Assembly: GCA_002434245.1 (NCBI GenBank)
Contig: DJJR01000080.1
Coordinates: 199,758-248,323 of the forward strand
From: Pelosinus fermentans
Lineage (GTDB): Bacteria; Bacillota; Negativicutes; DSM-13327
Reading direction: 5' to 3'
Length of the DNA stretch: 48,566 nucleotides
Both the position numbers and the translations under genes were made by a program. Shown piece after piece: positions 7,862-16,154 of the stretch. Positions within the stretch are counted from its first letter, which is position 1. Each line of letters begins with the position of its first letter. The notes under the pieces are model-generated. The model saw nothing but the letters and a program-made list of their open reading frames with translations, ran no database searches and was not told the origin of the DNA.

Positions 7862-8374
7862 TCATTGTAATAATTTCTCCATATGAATAATCTGAGCGGC
7901 TCCATCTTCATCAACCGTAATAGTAAAGCCCTGCTTTCTCCAAAAATTAAAACCCCCAGGAAAGAAGCGATGTGTGTGCAGATACATCACATGATACCTA
8001 TGCTCTTGGCAGAACGCCGTAATGATTTGGAACAACCTCCTGCCGATTCCCTGCCTTCTTAGATGTTTATCAATGTAGCAGCGTCCTACTTCCGCTGTAT
8101 TTCTCCCATGATAGCACCCCTTTAATGAGACCATCCGATCATTGTAGGGACAGACGGCCGCTGTTCCTACAAGCTCTCCCTCAGACGTAAACGCTCCCCA
8201 CATACCACTATTTTCAGGTTCAAAATAGGTCATTTCCAATTGCCAAACATCTTTATTAATACTGGCCTGAAGTTCTGGAGTCAGATGTTCCTTCAGCTGC
8301 CTCAGTAAAAAGTTTTGCACGGCATCTATTTCTTCTTTTTCAATTGGTCGTATTAGAATCTCTTGCCTGATCAA
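7862..8374 (-). CDS. GNAT-family N-acetyltransferase, last gene of the nik operon
   Basis: The 170-residue protein has a GNAT domain. The acetyl-CoA-binding motif is RRQGIGRRLFQII (the R/Q-x-x-G-x-G/A loop), preceded by EVGRCYIDKHLR and followed by FNFWRKQGFTI. The start is a TTG at 8372-8374, with AGGAGG 7 bases upstream. It overlaps the TGA of the preceding ATPase gene as TTGA, which is strong evidence for translational coupling. An upstream in-frame ATG inside the ATPase gene has no ribosome binding site. The acceptor substrate is unknown. Being translated with a nickel importer suggests it modifies a nickel ligand or a protein of the same system, but this is inferred. Confidence 0.87.
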   Translation of the reverse strand: MIRQEILIRPIEKEEIDAVQNFLLRQLKEHLTPELQASINKDVWQLEMTYFEPENSGMWGAFTSEGELVGTAAVCPYNDRMVSLKGCYHGRNTAEVGRCYIDKHLRRQGIGRRLFQIITAFCQEHRYHVMYLHTHRFFPGGFNFWRKQGFTITVDEDGAAQIIHMEKLLQ

Positions 8375-9183
8375 ACTCCTACCTCCTGTCTGATTTGCTT
8401 GCATTTATGGTAAACCACTCTTTGTCCCTGACCTCCAAAGGTGATGACCGAGGCAAGTAATCGTTTGGCATACTCATTTTTTGCATTGGAAAGTTCACCT
8501 TTTGCCAGTTGTTCAACAATCCTCCCCTGGTAGAGAAATAATATCTGATCACAAAGATAAGTGATGGTTTGTAAGTCATGAGCAATAAAAAGATAGGTCA
8601 GATGTAAATCCCTTTTTAGATCCCGCAATAATTCCAATATTTGTACCTGAATGTATACGTCAAGGGAACTGAGCGCTTCGTCCAGCACCATAATCCTGGG
8701 ACGGGTTGAAATCGCCCGAGCCAGACAGACTCGTTGCAGTTGACCACCACTTAACTCATGAGGATATCGTATCAATAGTTTGGCAGACAAACCCACTTTA
8801 TCCATTAGTTCCAAAATAAATGCTCTTAGTTCCGTCTTTTGCTGCAAGGCAAAAAGCGGTTCCCTAATGATCTCTTCGATTGTGAAACGTGGGTTTGCAG
8901 AGGTATTATAGTCTTGAAAAACCGCACTCATCTGCCCGGGATATTTTTTACGCCAAGTGGCAATGTCATCTCCTTCTAGCTTGACTTCACCCTTATCGGT
9001 TTTTTCTAATCCTAGAATCAAACGGCTAAGTGTACTCTTGCCGCTGCCGCTTTCGCCAATCAGACCTACACATTCTCCTGCCTTAACGGAAAAAGAAATG
9101 CCCTGGAGAACCTCTTGTCTGCTCTTTAGTGAGAAGAATCCGCCTTTATGATAGCTTTTATAGAGATCCATTACTTCTAGCAC
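8371..9183 (-). CDS. nikE: Nickel/peptide ABC importer ATPase (NikE type)
   Basis: This 270-residue ATPase energises the NikBC permease. Walker A is GESGSGKST, the signature is LSGGQLQRV, Walker B is PRIMVLDEALSSLD, and the switch His is in IAHDL. The N-terminus YKSYHKGGFFSLKSRQ is typical of the OppF/DppF/NikE subfamily. The start is a GTG that overlaps the end of nikD by 7 bases; an in-frame ATG 12 bases later is also possible. It is transcribed with nikD upstream and a GNAT gene downstream. Nickel specificity is taken from the close NikA match and is not visible in the ATPase itself. Confidence 0.9.
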   Translation of the reverse strand: MLEVMDLYKSYHKGGFFSLKSRQEVLQGISFSVKAGECVGLIGESGSGKSTLSRLILGLEKTDKGEVKLEGDDIATWRKKYPGQMSAVFQDYNTSANPRFTIEEIIREPLFALQQKTELRAFILELMDKVGLSAKLLIRYPHELSGGQLQRVCLARAISTRPRIMVLDEALSSLDVYIQVQILELLRDLKRDLHLTYLFIAHDLQTITYLCDQILFLYQGRIVEQLAKGELSNAKNEYAKRLLASVITFGGQGQRVVYHKCKQIRQEVGV

Positions 9184-9998
9184 TTGTTTGATCGCCTCAC
9201 CTTCATCGCCTCATGAAAGGACTTGGTAAGTGCCTTTCTGGTATCCAGCAAATAACGAGTATAGATGTGCTGAGGCTTCTCAAAGACCTGCTCAATGGGA
9301 CCATACTCGACTTGCTCCCCGTCCTTCATAACAAGGATTTTATCTGCCAAATGCTGTACTACCCCCAGGTCGTGGGATATAAAGATCATTGCCATGCCTG
9401 TGATCTGGCGTAATCGCTGAAATTCTTCAATGACTTCCCGCTGATTGATGGCGTCTAAAGCAGTTGTAGGCTCATCAGCAATCAGAATATCCGGTTTTAG
9501 AGCCATTGCCAGTGCGATCATACACCGCTGGAGCATTCCACCAGAAAGTTGGTGAGCATATTTCTTCAGCACAAGGCGTGGCTCACGAATGTACATTTTC
9601 TGTAATGTTTCCATTGCAATGATTTTGGCATCCGTTTTGTTATATTGCCCATTTTCACAAAGTGTTTCTACCATTTGGCAGCCAATGGTATACAACGGAT
9701 CAAAAGCTGTCATTGCATCTTGTAAGATCATGCAAATACGTTTACCTCTTATTTGGCGCAGTGTTTCCTGCTCTGCATTCAATAAATTGTTGCCTTCCAA
9801 AAGAACCTGCCCCGTAACCTCAAGCCAGGGATTGGCAAGTCCCAATATAGCTTTACAAGTAACTGATTTTCCGCTGCCGCTCTCTCCTACGATGCCTAAG
9901 CAGGTGTTGCTATCGATTTCAAAGTGAATATCTTTTATTAGTATTTCATCCGTTCGCCTATCACAAACGGTCAAATTTCTGATGTTAAGCAAACTCAT
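9177..9998 (-). CDS. nikD: Nickel/peptide ABC importer ATPase (NikD type)
   Basis: This is the second ATPase of the importer, 273 residues long. Walker A is GESGSGKSVT, the signature is LSGGMLQRC, Walker B is PDILIADEPTTALD, and the switch is FISHDLG. The C-terminal tail from about residue 230 (EYGPIEQVFEKPQHIYTRYLL) is the usual oligopeptide/dipeptide-type ATPase extension. The ATG overlaps the TGA of nikC as ATGA, so the genes are translationally coupled. NikD and NikE would form a heterodimer under the membrane. Confidence 0.92.
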   Translation of the reverse strand: MSLLNIRNLTVCDRRTDEILIKDIHFEIDSNTCLGIVGESGSGKSVTCKAILGLANPWLEVTGQVLLEGNNLLNAEQETLRQIRGKRICMILQDAMTAFDPLYTIGCQMVETLCENGQYNKTDAKIIAMETLQKMYIREPRLVLKKYAHQLSGGMLQRCMIALAMALKPDILIADEPTTALDAINQREVIEEFQRLRQITGMAMIFISHDLGVVQHLADKILVMKDGEQVEYGPIEQVFEKPQHIYTRYLLDTRKALTKSFHEAMKVRRSNKC

Positions 9999-10840
9999 TT
10001 GACCACCGCCTTCGTCTGATCGCCCTTGGGATCAAGAGCATCCCGAATGCTGTCACCCAGAAAATTAAAGGCAGCAACAACAACCATGATGGCAATCCCA
10101 GGCGGGAGCATCTGTGCCGGATGGGTTGTCATAATGTTTTTTGCTTCACTTAGCATCATCCCCCACTCAGGTGTCGGAGCTTGCACACCAAGTCCTAAAA
10201 AAGAAAGGGATGAAATGGTTAAGATGACCCAGCCCGTGTCTAATGTTGCTAATACAATCACATCACCAAGCACCCCTGGAAGCAAGTGCTTGCGCATAAT
10301 ATGACTGGAACTGCAGCCAGCCACTTTAGCAAAACGAATATAATTTTTATCCGTATACTCCATTACCAGGCTGCGAATCATTCGTGTATACCAAGCCCAC
10401 TTTGCAGCAATATTCGCAATTACTACATTGGTTAAGCCGGGTCCTAGCATACCAACAATGGCAAGTATCATCACTTCGCTGGGAAAGGAAAGCAATACAT
10501 CGCACAAGCGCATGATTGCCTCGTCCACCTTTCCTCTGGAAAAACCGGCAACGATACCGAGAAAAGTTCCAATAAACAAAGTGGCGCCCATTGTTAGTAA
10601 CGACAGCACAACTGTTGTTTTTATACCATACAACAATCGAGATAACACGCAGCGGCCAAGCTGATCCGTACCAAGGGGATATTCTAAACTATTATCTGCA
10701 AATTTAAACTTAATATTAGGCTCCAGAGGATCATGAGGTGCAATAAGTGGAGCAAAGATTCCCAGCAGTACTACGCTAAAAAGAAGAATCATGCACAAAA
10801 CCGCTATTCGATCTGACTTCAGGCGCATCCAAAAGTTCAT
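9995..10840 (-). CDS. nikC: Nickel ABC importer permease (NikC type)
   Basis: The 281-residue inner-membrane permease has an N-terminal helix (AVLCMILLFSVVLLGIFAPL), the OppC-type segment HDPLEPN and five further membrane helices. The ABC-coupling EAA loop appears near VAGCSSSHIMRKHLLPG. The start at 10840 follows the nikB stop by one base and has a GGGGGAA site. A longer reading would begin inside nikB. It pairs with NikB to form the pore. Confidence 0.9.
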   Translation of the reverse strand: MNFWMRLKSDRIAVLCMILLFSVVLLGIFAPLIAPHDPLEPNIKFKFADNSLEYPLGTDQLGRCVLSRLLYGIKTTVVLSLLTMGATLFIGTFLGIVAGFSRGKVDEAIMRLCDVLLSFPSEVMILAIVGMLGPGLTNVVIANIAAKWAWYTRMIRSLVMEYTDKNYIRFAKVAGCSSSHIMRKHLLPGVLGDVIVLATLDTGWVILTISSLSFLGLGVQAPTPEWGMMLSEAKNIMTTHPAQMLPPGIAIMVVVAAFNFLGDSIRDALDPKGDQTKAVVK

Positions 10841-10841
10841 A

Positions 10842-11771
10842 CTATTCCCCCTGCCTAATACGTGGGTCAAGAAGTGCACAAACAATATCCATTATCAAAT
10901 TGCATACAACAAAGAGTACTGCCATCATAACGATATAGGCCTCAATAATGGGAAAATCCCGATTAAAGATCGCTGTAACACAGAGCCTGCCAATACCAGG
11001 CCAGGCAAAAATATTTTCTACAATTACGGTGCCTGCAATCAGTTTGGGAATCGACATTCCCAGTGCCGTCAACGATGCCTGCAGCGAATTTTTAAAAATA
11101 TGCCTAGTAATTGTCTTTTCTTTAAGCCCCCGCACCTTAGCGTATAATACGTAATTCTCCTGGCGATTTTGAATCATCGTATTTCTGATTAAGCGTATGT
11201 ACGTAGAGATAAATGTAAGTGATAGAGTAACTGCCGGTAGAATGATAGAATGAAAACCATCCATGCCGCTAGTAGGAAAGAGATCAAACTTAACGGCAAA
11301 CAGCCACATAATTAGTAATCCTGCCCAAAAACTGGGCATGGCTGTTCCAACGAAAATAAAACCTCTCACGATTTTATCCCCCACGCTACCTTCGTGTACA
11401 GCACACCATATACCAAAAAACATACTAACTCCCATCGTAATGAATAAGGATAATGAGGCAAGGGCAAGAGTTGCGGGAAAGGCTTTATTCATTTCATTCA
11501 ATACTGGCTGTTTAGTAATATAGCTGTTTCCAAAGTCTCCCTGCAGGGAGTCCAATAGCCAGGTTCCATAGCGTAGTAAAAAGGGTTTATCAAGACCGAG
11601 TTCTCTTCGCATCGTTGCAATTGCCTCAGGAGTAGCAACCGTTTCATTGACTCGCAATGCTACCTCAGCAGGATCACTGGGACTACTATTGATCAGGAAA
11701 AAAGCAAAAAAAGAAATTCCTATTAAAATAGGAAAAATAGCAAGTACACGCTGCAATATATATCTTTTCAT
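10842..11771 (-). CDS. nikB: Nickel ABC importer permease (NikB type)
   Basis: The 309-residue permease begins MKRYILQRVLAIFPILIGISF, the classic DppB/NikB start. It has the segment PSDPAEVALR and the EAA-like loop VRGLKEKTITRHIFKNSL before the last helices. The ATG is preceded by GGAGG at 9 bases. A 174-base gap separates it from nikA and contains a palindromic repeat (11811-11895), which may lower expression of the downstream genes relative to the binding protein, as hairpins behind binding-protein genes often do. Confidence 0.9.
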   Translation of the reverse strand: MKRYILQRVLAIFPILIGISFFAFFLINSSPSDPAEVALRVNETVATPEAIATMRRELGLDKPFLLRYGTWLLDSLQGDFGNSYITKQPVLNEMNKAFPATLALASLSLFITMGVSMFFGIWCAVHEGSVGDKIVRGFIFVGTAMPSFWAGLLIMWLFAVKFDLFPTSGMDGFHSIILPAVTLSLTFISTYIRLIRNTMIQNRQENYVLYAKVRGLKEKTITRHIFKNSLQASLTALGMSIPKLIAGTVIVENIFAWPGIGRLCVTAIFNRDFPIIEAYIVMMAVLFVVCNLIMDIVCALLDPRIRQGE

Positions 11772-11810
11772 GCTGCCAGTCCTCCAAATTTTACTAAAAC
11801 AATCGAAAAA

Positions 11811-11895
11811 GAACCACAAAGACGCAAAGGGTTTTATTTATATTTTTGTGTTTTCATTTGTGTGCCGCATCAGCGGCATTGTGCCTTTGTGGTTC
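11811..11895 (+). repeat. Intergenic palindromic repeat, copy 1 (between nikA and nikB)
   Basis: GAACCACAAAG (11811-11821) is inverted at CTTTGTGGTTC (11885-11895). The 3' part contains TGCCGC-ATCA-GCGGCA. About 40 bases at the 3' end match the copy at 40765-40841 with a single difference, in the same orientation. This is one member of a dispersed family. Confidence 0.88.
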
Positions 11896-11945
11896 ATAAA
11901 TTCTATAATTTTTCATTTCCTTTTGATTCTAATTGCAATTCAGAT

Positions 11946-13535
11946 TTAGTTCTCAAAATACATTTTTTCAAAAGGTATTTCATATTGGGATGGATTAAAG
12001 GCAACGCCTTTCAAATTTGCGACATGAACGGCTTTCGTACGAGAATAGGTGAGAGGAAGATAAATACTTTCGTCGTGAACATAAGTAAGAACTTCATCAT
12101 ACATTTTTTGACGTTTCTCTTTATCATGCTCCACCAGAATCTTACCAATTGTCTCATCCAGCCATGCTTTTTTAGCGATTCCTTTTTGAGCTTGATAATC
12201 ACCATGGGCAGGAATACGCCAAGATGACAAATAGGATTGTGGATCATAAGGAGTCCCCCAAGACAAGGAGTACTGCAGATCAAATTCACCTGTTTTCTGC
12301 CGATCTAGAAAAGCCTGCTTTTCTTCTCCCACAATTTTCAGACTCACACCTACAGCTTTCATATCACTTTGCATATATTCGCTAATGGTGCGTTCTTGGG
12401 CATTATTCGAATTAAAGTAAATGGTGATTTCAAACAGCTTGCCATCCTTATGCCGATAACCATCGCTTCCCATAATCCAACCCGCAGCATCAAGCAATTC
12501 CTTGGCTTTTTCAGGATTATAAGTACGGGAGGACAAAGGTACATTACAATATGGAATGGTAGGAGATAATAGGGTATCTGCAATTGCTTCCGAGCCATTT
12601 AAGATTCCTTCAGCAATCGCCTGCTTGTTCACTACATACTGGAGAGCTTCCCGCACCTTTTTATCGGAAGTAATCGGCTGATGCGCATTCAGCAGGATCG
12701 CTCTTGAGGCAACGGGATTACTCAATACGGTTTTATATTTCCCCTCTGTTTGCAGTGCTTTAAAAGAATCAAGATCAATCATATCACCGTCAGCACCAAA
12801 CAACAAATCCACTTCCCCTTTTTGCAGTGCCAGAAGAATCGTTTGGTGATCAGGAATCACTTTCCACTTAATTGATTCCAGTTTAGGTTTAGTACCCCAA
12901 TATTTTTTATTAGCAGTAAAAATTGCGTATTGCTTATCCTTGTGTTCAGTTAAGATCCATGGTCCAGTACCTATGTATCCATTTACACCGTCTTTCGTCA
13001 TCCCATTGATAAAGCATTTAGGGGAAATAAAACGGAAAGGACGAGTTAAGCCTAGTTCTTCGAGAGTGGGGTAATAAGGCTGTTTGAGCACTAATTTATA
13101 AGTAAACTCATTTACTACTTCTCCATGGTCAATTTGGTTCACCATATCCAGCCAAGCATGACGCTCTCGATTTGCGACAACTGCATCAATATTCATCTTC
13201 ACTGCTTGCGCATTAAAGGACTCACCATCTGTAAAGGTAACATCTTTTCGCAGATAAAAGGTATATTCTTTACCATCCTCGGAAATATCCCATTTTTCCG
13301 CCAGCCAAGGCATAACTCCTTGGTCCGTATTAATGACCAGGGATTCAAATACCATATTTTGAGCTGCCATCTCACCGCTGTAAAGATGGGGATTGATATT
13401 CCGAATATCTTTGGTACTGGCATATACTAACTGATTCTTGTCTTCTTTTCTGCCAGCATCTTTTCCACTACATCCGAGGGCTAAAAAACATAAAAGTACG
13501 ATTAATACAAAAGCGATTAATCTTTTAAGTCCCAT
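11946..13535 (-). CDS. nikA: Nickel-binding extracellular lipoprotein (NikA)
   Basis: The 529-residue lipoprotein has an N-terminal hydrophobic stretch ending in the lipobox LALGC (Cys 22). The mature part closely follows E. coli NikA as I recall it: INPHLYSGEMAAQNMVFE, NRERHAWLDMVNQI, LTRPFRFISP, GTGPWIL, and WGTPYDP with IPAHGDYQAQKG. The Arg in RPFRF and the His in IPAHGDYQ correspond to residues that hold the nickel chelate in E. coli. It captures nickel, probably bound to a small organic chelator, outside the membrane and passes it to NikBC. The ATG is preceded by AAGGAG. Inverted repeats upstream (13689-13746) are probable operators. Confidence 0.93.
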   Translation of the reverse strand: MGLKRLIAFVLIVLLCFLALGCSGKDAGRKEDKNQLVYASTKDIRNINPHLYSGEMAAQNMVFESLVINTDQGVMPWLAEKWDISEDGKEYTFYLRKDVTFTDGESFNAQAVKMNIDAVVANRERHAWLDMVNQIDHGEVVNEFTYKLVLKQPYYPTLEELGLTRPFRFISPKCFINGMTKDGVNGYIGTGPWILTEHKDKQYAIFTANKKYWGTKPKLESIKWKVIPDHQTILLALQKGEVDLLFGADGDMIDLDSFKALQTEGKYKTVLSNPVASRAILLNAHQPITSDKKVREALQYVVNKQAIAEGILNGSEAIADTLLSPTIPYCNVPLSSRTYNPEKAKELLDAAGWIMGSDGYRHKDGKLFEITIYFNSNNAQERTISEYMQSDMKAVGVSLKIVGEEKQAFLDRQKTGEFDLQYSLSWGTPYDPQSYLSSWRIPAHGDYQAQKGIAKKAWLDETIGKILVEHDKEKRQKMYDEVLTYVHDESIYLPLTYSRTKAVHVANLKGVAFNPSQYEIPFEKMYFEN

Positions 13536-13688
13536 AAATTCATGCTCCTTCGATTATAATTTTAAAGTTTACTAGATCCTTTACTCTCTATTTTAGAAAA
13601 TTCATTCATCAAACTAACAAAAAAATACCACAAAGGCATCGACGTATAAAGCTACTCGATAAACCTTCATGGTTATGTTTTGATATGG

Positions 13689-13746
13689 GACATAATACAC
13701 ACACACTAAATAATCCGCCTAGTATTATGTCTAACTTCTGTTAGAC
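13689..13746. promoter_or_regulatory. Inverted repeats upstream of nikA, putative operator
   Basis: GACATAATAC (13689-13698) is inverted at GTATTATGTC (13722-13731) with 23 bases between. The second half-site overlaps another hairpin, GTCTAAC-TTCT-GTTAGAC (13729-13746). They lie about 150-190 bases upstream of nikA. The half-sites are not the E. coli NikR motif GTATGA-N16-TCATAC, so the regulator is unknown. The 348-base gap 13536-13883 holds nothing else recognisable. Confidence 0.5.
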
Positions 13747-13883
13747 GTTTTAACAATGTTGTACTAGCAGAATACTATCTGAATTATATATCATATTCCA
13801 TATCTTTGTAAACTTATAGTAAGATTTTTCTTTCCAATTTTTCACCTACGTATAACGCTTGAACCGCTAAATGAAATGCACAA

Positions 13884-15248
13884 TTAATTCTTCTTTGCTG
13901 TAGTTTTCAATTTGAAGCCGATATACAAAGAAAACAGCCAAATAGGAGCAATATATAAAGAGAAGCGCAGATCAGGGATAAATGCCATAATAACAACAAC
14001 AACAACTAAAAAGACCAAACTAATATATGATGAAATCGGATGCAGCGGCATCTTAAACAAGATTGGCTCACCTGTCTTTTCTTTATGCTTTCGAAATTTT
14101 AATTGTACAATCAAAATGGTCGCCCAATTGATAATAATAGAAATTGTTGCCAGCGCCATAAAGTATAGGAACACCTTTTCTGGGTCCAAATAGCTGATTA
14201 AAACCGTAAGTAATGTAAACGAGGTAGAAAATAAAATTGCAATGATTGGTGCTCCAGCTGAATTAAGTCTTCCAAAGAGTTTAGGAGCATTCCCCTGTAC
14301 TGCTAAGCCATATAACATTCTTCCATTGCTATATAGGGCACTGTTATATGCAGATAGGGCCGCTGTAAGAACGACAAAGTTTAATAAATTAGCCGCGGAT
14401 GGAATACCCACGTGAGAAAATATCTGTACAAAAGGGCTGCCCGTTGCCTCAATTTCATTCCAAGGAAAGATTGCTAAAATAACTCCCATAGCTCCTATAT
14501 AAAAAAGCAAAATCCGCCATACTACTTGGTTGATTGCTTGTGGAATTGTTTTATTAGGATTTTCAGCTTCACCGGCAGTAATCCCCACAAGCTCAACGCC
14601 ACCAAATGAAAACATGACTAAAACCAGTGACATCACCACTCCCAATACTCCATTGGGAAAAAATCCGCCATGTTCCCACAAATTGCTGATTCCAACAGGC
14701 TGTCCACTATTACCAATGCCAAAAACAATCATAGCTACGCCAAAAACAATCATTCCAATGATTGCCAGAACTTTGATAATCGCAAACCAGAACTCAAGCT
14801 CTCCATAGGCTTTTACATTTACCGTATTAATGAATGTAACAACCACTAAACAAGTAAGTGCTGTTACCCATGTTGGAATATCAGGATACCAATAATTCAT
14901 ATAAGTCCCGACAACTGATAATTCAGCCATACCAACAACCACATAATTAAACCAGTAGTTCCAGCCGGCAATAAATCCAGGAAGCTCACCCCAATATTGA
15001 TAGGCATACTGACTGAATGATCCTGATACTGGACAATCCACAGCCATCTCGCCTAATGCCCGCATAATAAAGAAAATAATAATGCCGCCAATTAAATATG
15101 ATAAAGTAATCGCAGGTCCAGCCGTTTTTACCACCGTAGCGGAACCGTAAAATAAACCTGTACCAATGGCTCCCCCTAACGCAATCATTTGGATATGACG
15201 ATTTTTTAGACCTCGTTGTATCTGTTGATTTGTAGTGTTACTATCCAT
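13884..15248 (-). CDS. Amino-acid permease (AroP/ProY/GabP type, AAT family)
   Basis: The 454-residue carrier has about 12 membrane helices. Diagnostic segments are LKNRHIQMIALGGAIGTGLFYGS at the N-terminus, RALGEMAVDCPVSGSFSQYA, GWNYWFNY, SFGGVELVGITAGEAENP, and YNSALYSNGRMLYGLA. These place it in the amino-acid transporter subfamily of proton symporters for aromatic, branched or basic amino acids, proline and GABA. The exact substrate cannot be read from sequence. AAGGGGA precedes the ATG. The Lrp/AsnC regulator lies just upstream on the same strand with a 33-base gap, so the two are probably co-transcribed and the regulator may control uptake. Confidence 0.93.
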   Translation of the reverse strand: MDSNTTNQQIQRGLKNRHIQMIALGGAIGTGLFYGSATVVKTAGPAITLSYLIGGIIIFFIMRALGEMAVDCPVSGSFSQYAYQYWGELPGFIAGWNYWFNYVVVGMAELSVVGTYMNYWYPDIPTWVTALTCLVVVTFINTVNVKAYGELEFWFAIIKVLAIIGMIVFGVAMIVFGIGNSGQPVGISNLWEHGGFFPNGVLGVVMSLVLVMFSFGGVELVGITAGEAENPNKTIPQAINQVVWRILLFYIGAMGVILAIFPWNEIEATGSPFVQIFSHVGIPSAANLLNFVVLTAALSAYNSALYSNGRMLYGLAVQGNAPKLFGRLNSAGAPIIAILFSTSFTLLTVLISYLDPEKVFLYFMALATISIIINWATILIVQLKFRKHKEKTGEPILFKMPLHPISSYISLVFLVVVVVIMAFIPDLRFSLYIAPIWLFSLYIGFKLKTTAKKN

Positions 15249-15281
15249 ACTTTTCCCCTTTTTTCGATTGTATTGTTCAGA

Positions 15282-15746
15282 TCATTCTTCCGTTGGTATT
15301 GCTACTGTTCTCTTTTCAGTACTAATTACGATACTGGTTTCCACCCTGCTTACCCCGGGTATCGCCATAAGTGAATCAATTACAAAGTCTTTGTACGTTG
15401 GCATATCTTTAGCAACGATCTTTAAAAGATAATCCTTATTGCCGGTAATGCTGTAGCACTCAAGTACTTGTGGAAGCTTATTAATCTGCTCTAAGAAAAA
15501 ATCAGCTGTTTCTCGATTCAAAGGAGACAAAATCACCATAATAAAGGCAATGGTCTCCATCCCAAGCTTTCTTTCATCCACGATCGTTGTAAACTGCTTA
15601 ATAACCCCCAGTTCTTTTAGGTTTTTTGTTCTTGTAAGACATGCAGAGGTTGAAAGACCAATTAATTTAGACAAATCCAAATTGGATATCGAAGAATCTC
15701 TTTGTAAAGCACTCAAAATGGCTCGGTCATAACTATCAAGTCTCAT
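15282..15746 (-). CDS. Lrp/AsnC-family transcriptional regulator
   Basis: The 154-residue protein has the family N-terminal helix-turn-helix (LDSYDRAILSALQRD, then SNLDLSKLIGLSTSACLTR) and a C-terminal RAM/ACT-like amino-acid-binding domain (TIAFIMVILSPL, CYSITGNKDYLLKIV, GVSRVETSIVIS). The ATG at 15746 has AAGGAG 12 bases upstream; a longer reading starting at 15779 begins before that site. It lies upstream of the amino-acid permease on the same strand and probably senses the transported amino acid and regulates this unit. Confidence 0.93.
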   Translation of the reverse strand: MRLDSYDRAILSALQRDSSISNLDLSKLIGLSTSACLTRTKNLKELGVIKQFTTIVDERKLGMETIAFIMVILSPLNRETADFFLEQINKLPQVLECYSITGNKDYLLKIVAKDMPTYKDFVIDSLMAIPGVSRVETSIVISTEKRTVAIPTEE

Positions 15747-15824
15747 AATAATATCCTGCTCCTTTATAACGAAACGCAAAATAATATTCTCACACTAATA
15801 TATAATGCAATATTTTATTTCGCC

Positions 15825-15852
15825 TTGTCAATAAATTTCAGTATATTATTAT
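15825..15852 (+). promoter_or_regulatory. Sigma-A-like promoter for the nikMNQO transcript
   Basis: TTGTCA (15825-15830) and TATTAT (15847-15852) are separated by 16 bases and point towards nikMN. If used, the transcript would start near 15860, leaving an untranslated leader of nearly 300 bases. Confidence 0.5.
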
Positions 15853-16006
15853 GTTTAATGCACTGAAGCAATTGAAAAATTGATCCTGTATATCTTTTCC
15901 ATTTTCATTATTTTTTTCTGTAAGAAGCAGGATAAAGAAAAAAAGTAGCGAAATTGAACATCATAAATATATATATTTACTACTACAGGTCATGAAGGCT
16001 TGTCAG

Positions 16007-16063
16007 ATGGCTACGAAAGTCATGCTCCAAGAAGTTTGGAGCTTTTCTTGCGTAGCCATTTTT
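16007..16063 (+). terminator. Orphan terminator in the nikMN leader
   Basis: ATGGCTACG (16007-16015) pairs with CGTAGCCAT (16051-16059), and an inner stem GCTCCAA/TTGGAGC (16024-16030, 16036-16042) closes the hairpin. TTTT follows. No plus-strand gene precedes it, since the neighbour at 15282-15746 runs the other way, so it lies between promoter and nikMN. That is the layout of an attenuator or riboswitch expression platform. I could not match the leader to the cobalamin or NiCo riboswitch consensus from memory. Confidence 0.65.
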
Positions 16064-16154
16064 ATGAAAAAAAGAACATTATATTAAGTGTCTTGGATAT
16101 ACATCCTTTGCATAGGTCTTGTAAATTGAAAAATATAATTAGGAGTGATGATGT

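Noticed and set aside
15850..16005. Cobalamin or NiCo riboswitch aptamer
   Set aside because: No B12-box-like sequence and no match that I could recall to the NiCo consensus. The terminator is kept as a feature, but the aptamer class is not assigned.
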